The notes beneath the pieces were generated by a model. That model did no database searches. It had not been told where the DNA came from and worked only from the letters and a program-made list of their open reading frames with translations. 6,461 bases of DNA from JBGPJM01 sp041485385 (GTDB taxonomy: Bacteria > Planctomycetota > Phycisphaerae > Phycisphaerales > UBA1924), in contig JBGPJM010000255.1 in the NCBI GenBank assembly GCA_041485385.1, forward strand, positions 1 to 6,461, given 5' to 3'. Below, in pieces: positions 1-6,461 of this stretch. The first letter of the stretch is position 1, and each line of letters opens with the position of its first letter. The position numbers and the translations under genes are program-made.

Positions 1-115
1 AGCCCCGAAATAGGCTCGGAGCGAGCGCGCCCGCAGAAAAAACCGCAGGAATACTCCTGTATTTCGAGGATTTTTGGCAGGACGTAAGCCGCTATGAGCC
101 ATTTCTGGGCAGCTC
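1..115. repeat. Imperfect inverted-repeat element, possible dispersed repeat
   Basis: The two ends of this stretch are near-complementary. The left arm AGCCCCGAAATAGGCTC (1-17) pairs with the right arm GAGCCATTTCTGGGCAGCT (96-114) apart from three short gaps. In the middle, CAGGA (46-50) and TCCTG (55-59) form a perfect 5-bp stem with loop ATAC, flanked by an A-run (37-42) and a T-run (72-76) that could partly extend pairing. No convincing gene lies here: a minus-strand frame is open from an ATG at 102 to the window edge (34 codons), but its composition looks non-coding. The arrangement suggests a MITE- or REP-like dispersed element sitting just 3' of the stress-protein gene. It could alternatively serve as an RNA structure ending that transcript, although there is no classical stem followed by a U-run. 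The left boundary may lie outside the window. Confidence 0.5.
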
Positions 116-116
116 T

Positions 117-572
117 TCAGGATTTGCTGGATTCGGGCGTGGGCACGGTCAACACCGGACACTTGGCCAGGCGGATCACGCGCTCGGCGACGCTGCCGAT
201 CATCAGCCGCGGGAGCCCGGTGCGGCCGTGCGTGCCCATGACCACGAGATCCGCGCCCTCGGCGAGCTGCACGATCTTGTGATGAGGGACTCCGTCGACC
301 TGCTCGCCATCCGCCTCGACCTGGGCCGCCTTACACAGCTCGAGCTGAGCCTTGAGCTGCTCGTCGGCGCGTGCGCGAAGCTGCGTCAAAAGCTCCACCG
401 ACATCGAAGCCATGGTCATGCTTTCATCGAAACCGATGTAGGGCATCTGCAGCACGTGCACGAGGTGCAAGCGAGCACCCAAGCGCTTGGCAAGGCCGCG
501 CGCGACGTCCAAGGCCGCGCCCGACGAAGCAGAAAAATCGGTCGGGCAGAGAATCGTTTTGATCGGTGTCAT
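117..572 (-). CDS. Universal stress protein, UspA family, single domain (151 aa)
   Basis: A small cytoplasmic alpha/beta protein of the Usp fold, of normal length for a one-domain member. It opens with the typical first strand and acidic residue (KTILCPTDFS, Asp12), followed by helix 1 (SSGAALDVARGLAKRLGA) and strand 2 (LHLVHVL). The C-terminal half carries the ATP-binding signature G-2x-G-9x-G-S: Gly113, Gly116, Gly126 and Ser127 in GTHGRTGLPRLMIGSVAERV, then the closing strand CPVLTVP. This places it among ATP-binding (UspFG/MJ0577-like) rather than non-binding UspA-type members. Family members form dimers and help survival under starvation, oxidative or respiratory stress; the exact role here cannot be read. 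The ATG at 572 is chosen because the fold starts immediately after it; the frame extends far upstream only as non-coding sequence. There is no clear Shine-Dalgarno. The gene is divergent from the ABC cassette and has a likely promoter of its own at 601-628. Confidence 0.95.
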   Translation of the reverse strand: MTPIKTILCPTDFSASSGAALDVARGLAKRLGARLHLVHVLQMPYIGFDESMTMASMSVELLTQLRARADEQLKAQLELCKAAQVEADGEQVDGVPHHKIVQLAEGADLVVMGTHGRTGLPRLMIGSVAERVIRLAKCPVLTVPTPESSKS

Positions 573-600
573 GGTGGTGTGCCCAGCGAGCCTGTTGGTT

Positions 601-628
601 GATATATCCGCGCCGCGGCCTGCGTCAA
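601..628 (-). promoter_or_regulatory. Putative sigma-70-type promoter of the stress-protein gene
   Basis: Read on the minus strand, TTGACG (623-628; 5 of 6 with TTGACA) is followed after 16 bp by TATATC (601-606; 4 of 6 with TATAAT). Transcription would begin near 594 and leave a leader of about 20 nt before the ATG at 572. The AT-rich GATATATC stands out in a GC-rich region. The assignment is by consensus only. Confidence 0.5.
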
Positions 629-731
629 TGTGCTGCCGGCTGGGCGCGATTGGAAAGGCGTGATTGTGGCTTTCGTGGCCGTGGTGCTTACTACACCTGG
701 CGCTGGGCTCGACTCCCGGCCAGCCAACCCC

Positions 732-1439
732 GTGCCCAGCACTGTTCTCGACGGACGCGGCCTGACCAAGGTCTACCAGATGGGAGAGGTCAGCGTGCAC
801 GCGTTGCGCGGAGTCGACCTTCGGCTCTACGAAGGCGAATTCATCGTCCTGCTCGGCCCTTCGGGCAGCGGCAAGTCCACCCTGCTCAACATCCTCGGCG
901 GGCTCGACCATCCTTCCAGTGGCAGCGTGCACTTTCTTGACCACGACCTGACCAGCGGTAGCGACCGGGATCTCACCCGGTTTCGTCGCGAGCACGTCGG
1001 CTTCGTCTTCCAGTTCTACAACCTCGTCCCCAGCCTCACCGCCGCCGAGAACGTCGCTCTCGTCACCGAGATCTCCCGCGACCCCATGAAGCCCCACGAC
1101 GCCCTTGCCCTCGTCGGCCTGGCCGACCGCGCCAGCCACTTCCCCTCCCAGCTCTCCGGCGGCGAGCAGCAGCGCGTCGCCATCGCCCGCGCCGTCGCCA
1201 AGCGCCCCGACGTCCTGCTCTGCGACGAGCCCACCGGCGCCCTCGATGTCACCACCGGCCTCCTCGTCCTCGAGGCCATCGCGCGCATCAACTCCGAGCT
1301 GGGCACCCTCACCGCCGTCATCACCCACAACGCCGTCATCGCCACCATCGCCGACCGCGTCATCAACCTCTCCGCCGGCCACATCGCCTCCATCCACACC
1401 AACACCACCAAGGCCGACCCCGCGTCCCTCTCCTGGTAG
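732..1439 (+). CDS. ABC transporter ATP-binding protein, MacB/LolD class (235 aa)
   Basis: The ATPase of the export cassette, cytoplasmic and bound to the FtsX-type permease encoded next. With the GTG at 732 it has 235 residues, usual for the MacB/LolD/FtsE class. All nucleotide-binding elements are intact: Walker A GPSGSGKST (42-50), Q-loop Gln94 in FVFQFYNLVPSLTAAENV, signature LSGGEQQR (141-148), Walker B VLLCDEP (161-167) with catalytic Glu166, D-loop GALD (169-172) and switch His199 in ITHN. The stretch FYNLVPSLTAxENV and the DEPTGALD form are characteristic of this class, which powers conformational change in a permease rather than threading substrate through a channel. Start choice is uncertain. 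The frame is open back to a GTG at 630, and a GTG at 666 has a purine-rich GGAAAGG (652-658) at good spacing. However, residues encoded before 732 are atypical for the family and the 630 start abuts the opposing promoter. The permease GTG lies 44 bp downstream, so the genes are very likely co-transcribed. Confidence 0.93.
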   Translation: MPSTVLDGRGLTKVYQMGEVSVHALRGVDLRLYEGEFIVLLGPSGSGKSTLLNILGGLDHPSSGSVHFLDHDLTSGSDRDLTRFRREHVGFVFQFYNLVPSLTAAENVALVTEISRDPMKPHDALALVGLADRASHFPSQLSGGEQQRVAIARAVAKRPDVLLCDEPTGALDVTTGLLVLEAIARINSELGTLTAVITHNAVIATIADRVINLSAGHIASIHTNTTKADPASLSW

Positions 1440-1483
1440 CGCCCCCCCCTGTCTCCCAGTCCCTCCGTCCCCGTGTCCTCCCC

Positions 1484-3847
1484 GTGTCCGCCCTCCACCA
1501 CAAACTCCTCCGCGACCTCCTCCGCATGTGGCCCCAACTCGCGGCCGTCGCCCTCGTCATGGCCGTCGGCATCATGGCCCTCACCATGGCCCTCTCCACC
1601 GTCGCCTCCCTCCGCCACGCCCAGGACGCCTACTACGAGCACTACCGCTTCCCCCACGTCTTCACCCACCTCAAGCGCGCCCCGAGTTCCCTCGCCCCGC
1701 GCATCGCCGAGATCCCCGGCGTCTCCCGCGTCCTCACCCGCGTCGTCGTCGACGTCAACCTCGACGTCCCCGGCCTCCCCGAGCCCGCCGTCGGCCGCCT
1801 CGTCTCCATCCCCGGCGCGCCACCCTTCGGCGTCTCCGAGCTCCACATCCGTCGCGGCCGCCTCCCCGAACCCGGGCGCGCCGGCGAGGTCGTCGCCTCC
1901 GAGGCCTTCGCCGAGGCCCACAGCCTCCAGCCCGGCGCCACCCTCCGCGCCATCATCAACGGGCGCCTGCAGACCCTCACCATCGTCGGCGTTGCCCTCA
2001 GCCCCGAGTACATCTACCAGATCCGCCCCGGCGAGTTCTTCCCCGACGACCTGCGCTTCGGCGTCTTCTGGATCCCCTACACCGAGCTCGCCCCCGCCTT
2101 CAACCTCGACGGCGCCTTCAACGACGTCGCCCTCACTCTTTCTCCCGGCGCTTCCGAGCCCGACGTCCTCCGGCGCCTCGACGACCTTACCGAGCCCTAC
2201 GGCGGCGCCGGCGCCTTCAACCGCACCGAGCAGCTCTCCCACCGCTACGTCTCCGACGAGATGGAACAGCTCAAGGGCATGGCCCGCATCCCCCCCACCA
2301 TCTTCCTCGCCGCCGCGGCCTTCATCCTCAACATCGTCTTCTCGCGCCTCGTCCGCACCCAGCGCGAGCAGATCGCCGTCCTCAAGGCCTTCGGCTACTC
2401 GGCGGCCTCCATCGCTCTCCACTACCTCCAGATGGTCGTCGTCGTCGCCGTCGTCGGCACCAGCCTGGGCGTCTTCGGCGGCTGGCGATTCGGCCTCTTC
2501 CTCACCGAGCTCTACACCCGCTTCTTTCGCTTCCCCGTCTTCACTTTCCACCTCGACTCCGGCGCCGTCATCCTCGCCCTCTCCGTCGCCGTCGGCGCCG
2601 CCGTCGTCGGCACGCTCGGCGCCGTCCGGCGCGCCGCCGCCCTGCCCCCCGCCCAGGCCATGCGCCCCGAGGCCCCCGCCGACTACCGCGCCACCCTCAT
2701 CGAGCGCACCGGCCTGCAGCGGCTCCTCTCGCCCGCCGGGCGCATGATCCTCCGCCACCTCGAGCGTCAACCCGTCCGCGCCGTCCTCACCTGCCTCGGC
2801 GTCGCCCTCGCCATGGCCGTCCTCATCCTCGGCTCCTTCACCCACGGCGCCGTCAACTACCTCATGGACTTCCAGTTCAACGCCTCGCAGCACCAGGACA
2901 TGACCATCGTCCTCGTCGAGCCCGCCTCGCCCTCTGCCACCGCCGAGATCTCGCGCCTCCCCGGCGTCCTCGATTCCGAGACCTTCCGCGCCGTCCCGGT
3001 CCGCCTCCGCGCCGGCCCACGCTCCCGGCGCGAGGCCATCATCGGCCTGCCGGCGAATCCCCGTCTCAGCCGCGTCCTCGACGTCTACGCCCGCCCCGTC
3101 CCCATCCCCGAGGATGGCCTGCTCCTCAGCGACTCCCTCGCCCGCATCCTCGAGGTCGGGCCCGGCGACACCGTCTCCGTCGAGGTTCTCGAGGGCCAGC
3201 GCCCCGTCGCCGACCTCACGGTCCGGGCCATCGTCACCACCTACGTCGGCACCGCCGCCTACATGCAGGCCTCCGCCCTGGGCCGCCTCATGCGCGAGGG
3301 CCCCGTCGTTTCCGGTGCCTACCTCAAGGTCGACCCCGCGCAGGCCGCCACGCTCTACGCCACACTCAAGCAAACCCCCCGCGTCGCCTCCGTCAACGTC
3401 AAACAGGCATCCATCTCCACCTTCCAGAAGACCTTCGCCCAGAACATCCTCCGCATGCGCCTCTTCAACCTCGTCTTCGCCAGCATCATCGCCTTCGGCG
3501 TCATCTTCAACAGCGCTCGCATCGCCCTCGCCGAGCGCGCCCACGAGCTCGCCACCCTCCGCATCCTCGGCTTCACCCGCGCCGAGGTCTCCGTCATCCT
3601 CCTGGGCGAGCTGGCCGTCATCACCGCCGCCGCCCTCCCCGTCGGCCTCGTCCTCGGCCGCCTCCTCTCGGCTTACGCCGCCACCGCCCTCCGCACCGAG
3701 ACCCACCGCATCCCCCTCGTCATCAACACCAGCACCTACGGGTTCGCGGCCACCGTCATCCTCGTCGCCGCACTCCTCTCCGGCCTCGTCGTCCGGCGCG
3801 GCCTCGACCACCTCGATCTCATCGAAACCCTCAAGTCCAAAGGCTGA
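1484..3847 (+). CDS. ABC transporter permease with two FtsX domains (787 aa)
   Basis: The inner-membrane component of the cassette. Hydrophobicity suggests eight membrane segments in a duplicated 1+3 pattern. The first half has TM1 about 18-41, a large periplasmic domain 42-268, and TM2-4 about 271-290, 311-338 and 359-382. The second half has TM5 about 432-455, a periplasmic domain 456-657, and TM6-8 about 658-680, 701-727 and 752-773. Each half has the FtsX coupling motif between its second and third segments: REQIAVLKAFGYS (294-306) and ERAHELATLRILGFTRAEV (684-702). This fits the long FtsX/LolCE/YbbP-like permeases, in which one chain supplies both halves, unlike MacB, which dimerises and carries its own ATPase domain. 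The GTG at 1484 is supported because the N-terminus (SALHHKLLRDLLR before TM1) matches the usual start of this group. No Shine-Dalgarno precedes it; the leader is almost purely pyrimidine, so coupling to the ATPase gene is possible. The substrate is unknown. Codon use is overwhelmingly C-ending, which opens long false frames on both strands across the gene. Confidence 0.93.
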   Translation: MSALHHKLLRDLLRMWPQLAAVALVMAVGIMALTMALSTVASLRHAQDAYYEHYRFPHVFTHLKRAPSSLAPRIAEIPGVSRVLTRVVVDVNLDVPGLPEPAVGRLVSIPGAPPFGVSELHIRRGRLPEPGRAGEVVASEAFAEAHSLQPGATLRAIINGRLQTLTIVGVALSPEYIYQIRPGEFFPDDLRFGVFWIPYTELAPAFNLDGAFNDVALTLSPGASEPDVLRRLDDLTEPYGGAGAFNRTEQLSHRYVSDEMEQLKGMARIPPTIFLAAAAFILNIVFSRLVRTQREQIAVLKAFGYSAASIALHYLQMVVVVAVVGTSLGVFGGWRFGLFLTELYTRFFRFPVFTFHLDSGAVILALSVAVGAAVVGTLGAVRRAAALPPAQAMRPEAPADYRATLIERTGLQRLLSPAGRMILRHLERQPVRAVLTCLGVALAMAVLILGSFTHGAVNYLMDFQFNASQHQDMTIVLVEPASPSATAEISRLPGVLDSETFRAVPVRLRAGPRSRREAIIGLPANPRLSRVLDVYARPVPIPEDGLLLSDSLARILEVGPGDTVSVEVLEGQRPVADLTVRAIVTTYVGTAAYMQASALGRLMREGPVVSGAYLKVDPAQAATLYATLKQTPRVASVNVKQASISTFQKTFAQNILRMRLFNLVFASIIAFGVIFNSARIALAERAHELATLRILGFTRAEVSVILLGELAVITAAALPVGLVLGRLLSAYAATALRTETHRIPLVINTSTYGFAATVILVAALLSGLVVRRGLDHLDLIETLKSKG

Positions 3848-4013
3848 GCGAGAATGGAGGAAGCGGCGATGCCGATCTCAGGCAAACACTCTGGAAGCGC
3901 CGCCCCGGCGTGGCGTTCACGCCCTCAGTTTCTCTCCTCTCTTCTCCCCTCTCTGTGTTCTCTGTGGTAAACCTCTTCTCCCGTGCCCCGACGATGAATA
4001 ATGCAGGCCAACC
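3848..4013. repeat. Intergenic spacer with hairpins and repeat-like pyrimidine tract
   Basis: This 166-bp gap interrupts an otherwise tight cassette. From left to right it holds a purine-rich GGAGGAAG (3856-3863), a perfect hairpin CGCCG-CCC-CGGCG (3898-3910), a second small hairpin GGCGT-TC-ACGCC (3912-3923), a pyrimidine-rich tract (3928-3963), and a tandem octamer TCTCTGTG at 3950-3957 and 3959-3966. On the complement the tract 3921-3977 reads KRFTTENTERGEERRETEG, a low-complexity peptide style I associate from memory with a dispersed repeat misannotated as protein in many environmental genomes. Base composition differs visibly from the flanking genes. I infer inserted or accumulated repeat DNA rather than a gene. 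The hairpins lack a following U-run, so a terminator is not well supported. Confidence 0.5.
4003..4007 (+). promoter_or_regulatory. Weak ribosome binding site for the adaptor gene
   Basis: GCAGG lies 6 nt before the GTG at 4014, and an in-frame TAA at 3999-4001 rules out any earlier start. The site is weak but helps to fix the start. Confidence 0.4.
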
Positions 4014-5222
4014 GTGAAGCGCCTCCTCCGCCGCATCATCTCTCTCCTCCTCGTTCTCGCCGTCCTCGGCGCCCTTGCCTACGCGCTCTACCCTGCGCCC
4101 GTTCCCGTCGAGGTCACCCAGGTTGCCCGCGGCCCCTTGCGCGTCACCGTCGATGAGGACGGGCGCACCCGCATCAAGGAGCAGTACACCGTCTCCGCCC
4201 CCCTCGCCGGTCGCCTCGCCCGCATCACCCTCAAGCCCGGCGACCCCGCCGAGGCCGGCAAGACCCTCCTCGCCGCGATCGACCCGCAGGACCCCTCCCT
4301 CCTCGACCCCCGCGCCCTCGCCGAGACCCAGGCCCGCGCCTCCGCCGCGCAGGCCGCCCTCGACCGCGCCGGCGCCTCGGTCACCGCCTCCGCCGCGTCC
4401 CTCGAGCTCGCCCAAACCTCCCTCGCCCGCCTGCGCGAGGCCGCCAAGGCCGGCAGCTCGAACCCCAAAGAGCTCGATGACGCCGCCCTCACCCAGACCA
4501 TCCGCGCCGAGGAGCTCAAGGCCGCCACATTCGCGCGCGACATCGCCCGCTTCGAGCTCGAACAGGCGAGCGCCGCTCTCATCCACGCCCAGCCCCAGAC
4601 CAGCGGCGCGCCCGATGCGCACCGCTTCGAGATCCTCGCCCCCGTCACCGGGCGCGTCCTCCGCGTCCTCCAGGAGTCCGCCGCCGTCGTCGCACCCGGT
4701 CAACCACTCATCCAGATCGGCGACCCCGCCGACCTCGAGGTCGAGGTCGATGTCCTCTCCACCGATGCCGTCGCCATCCACCCCGGCGCCCCCGTCTCGC
4801 TCGAGCGCTGGGGCGGCGAGCACCCCCTCCGCGCCGTTGTCCGCCTCGTCGAGCCCAAGGCCTTCACCAAGATTTCCGCCCTCGGCGTCGAGGAGCAGCG
4901 CGTCTACGTCATCATCGACTTCGTTGACCCTCCGCCGGCCCGCGCCGGTCTCGGCGACGCTTACCGCGTCGAGGCCCGCATCGTCGTCTGGGAAGATCCC
5001 GACGTCCTCCGCGTCCCCACCGGCGCCCTCTTCCGCGACGCCGACTCCTGGGCCGTTTTCACCGTCGAAAGCGGGCGCGCTCAGGTCCGCCGCATCACCC
5101 TCGGCAAACGCAACTCCGACCACGCCCAGATCCTGACCGGACTCACCGCCGGCGACAGCATCATCCTCTACCCCAGCGACAAGGTCCACGCCGGCACGCG
5201 CGTCGCCCCCACCCAACGCTAA
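4014..5222 (+). CDS. HlyD-family periplasmic adaptor (membrane fusion protein, 402 aa)
   Basis: The adaptor subunit of the cassette, anchored in the inner membrane and projecting into the periplasm. Arginines and lysine (KRLLRR, 2-7) precede a single hydrophobic segment (8-25) with no lipobox cysteine, so it is a signal anchor rather than a lipoprotein. The order of parts is classical: a first lipoyl half (about 54-90, with YTVSAPLAGRLARITLKPGD), an alanine-rich coiled-coil hairpin (about 98-195), a second lipoyl half (204-237, APVTGRVLRVLQ to GQPLIQIGDP), a beta-barrel (about 238-330) and a membrane-proximal domain (331-400, VLRVPTGALF and GLTAGDSIILYP). The hairpin is of moderate length, roughly 45 residues per helix, suitable for docking to an outer-membrane factor. 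No such factor is in the window. Position directly after the ATPase and permease implies a tripartite exporter of the MacAB/DevBCA kind, but here the adaptor is last. The first codon is GTG; the upstream in-frame stop leaves no earlier choice. Confidence 0.93.
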   Translation: MKRLLRRIISLLLVLAVLGALAYALYPAPVPVEVTQVARGPLRVTVDEDGRTRIKEQYTVSAPLAGRLARITLKPGDPAEAGKTLLAAIDPQDPSLLDPRALAETQARASAAQAALDRAGASVTASAASLELAQTSLARLREAAKAGSSNPKELDDAALTQTIRAEELKAATFARDIARFELEQASAALIHAQPQTSGAPDAHRFEILAPVTGRVLRVLQESAAVVAPGQPLIQIGDPADLEVEVDVLSTDAVAIHPGAPVSLERWGGEHPLRAVVRLVEPKAFTKISALGVEEQRVYVIIDFVDPPPARAGLGDAYRVEARIVVWEDPDVLRVPTGALFRDADSWAVFTVESGRAQVRRITLGKRNSDHAQILTGLTAGDSIILYPSDKVHAGTRVAPTQR

Positions 5223-5234
5223 GATCCTCGTCCC

Positions 5235-5256
5235 CCGACATCCCAGATCCGACATC
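5235..5256. repeat. Short direct repeat before nuoF
   Basis: CCGACATC occurs at 5235-5242 and again at 5249-5256, a 14-bp period, in the 37-bp gap between the adaptor stop and the nuoF ATG. There is no Shine-Dalgarno in this gap. The repeat may be chance, the trace of a slipped duplication, or a binding site for a regulator. Confidence 0.3.
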
Positions 5257-5259
5257 AAA

Positions 5260-6461
<1,202 letters not shown>

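Noticed and set aside
1..102. A minus-strand partial gene opening at the ATG at 102
   Set aside because: The 34 codons read an Arg/Phe/Leu-rich peptide without a recognised family and lie entirely in an inverted-repeat element.
1016..3811. A 931-codon open frame on the minus strand opposite the ATPase and permease genes
   Set aside because: Its product is almost only Gly, Glu, Asp, Ala and Val. It results from the C-ending codons of the real genes, whose complement begins each codon with G and so avoids stops.
3898..3923. Rho-independent terminator after the permease gene
   Set aside because: Two GC hairpins exist, but no run of T follows and the adaptor gene downstream belongs to the same cassette.
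1105..4017. A 970-codon open frame on the plus strand in another phase
   Set aside because: The translation is Pro/Arg/Ser/His-rich low complexity without domains, and the permease in the overlapping frame has clear FtsX motifs and membrane segments.

Overview
This 6.46 kb window is GC-rich bacterial DNA with an extreme preference for C-ending codons (GCC, CTC, GTC, ACC, CGC) on the + strand. It carries one gene on the minus strand and four on the plus strand, the last cut by the window edge. The organism is Gram-negative, because the efflux cassette includes a periplasmic adaptor. From remembered, unchecked similarity, the NuoF sequence style and the intergenic spacers fit Verrucomicrobiota (Opitutales-like) best. 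That assignment is a moderate-to-weak inference.

Layout. Bases 1-115 hold an imperfect inverted-repeat element with a small internal hairpin, probably a dispersed non-coding repeat. Next is a single-domain universal stress protein on the minus strand (117-572), with a plausible sigma-70 promoter at 601-628 driving it away from the other genes. From about 732 rightward there is a three-gene ABC-type export cassette: a MacB/LolD-class ATPase (732-1439), a 787-residue two-FtsX-domain permease (1484-3847) and an HlyD-type membrane fusion protein (4014-5222). A 166-bp spacer between permease and adaptor holds two short GC hairpins, a pyrimidine-rich tract and a 9-bp-period repeat whose complement reads TTENTERG-like. 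It looks like inserted repeat DNA. Thirty-seven bases after the adaptor begins nuoF (5260 to the window end), encoding the NADH/FMN-binding subunit of respiratory complex I. It is incomplete at its 3' end.

How the genes work together. The ATPase and permease should form an inner-membrane mechanotransmission-type ABC transporter, and the adaptor should connect it across the periplasm. No TolC-like outer-membrane factor is visible and the substrate cannot be read from sequence. The nuoF gene is functionally unrelated and probably opens or belongs to a complex I cluster continuing rightward; no nuoE precedes it. The stress-protein gene is a separate, divergently transcribed unit.

I found no clearly new biological system. 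The points most worth checking are the two repeat-like elements (1-115 and 3848-4013), the nine-G tract early in nuoF, the nearly SD-less pyrimidine-rich leaders, and the change of codon style within the ATPase gene.
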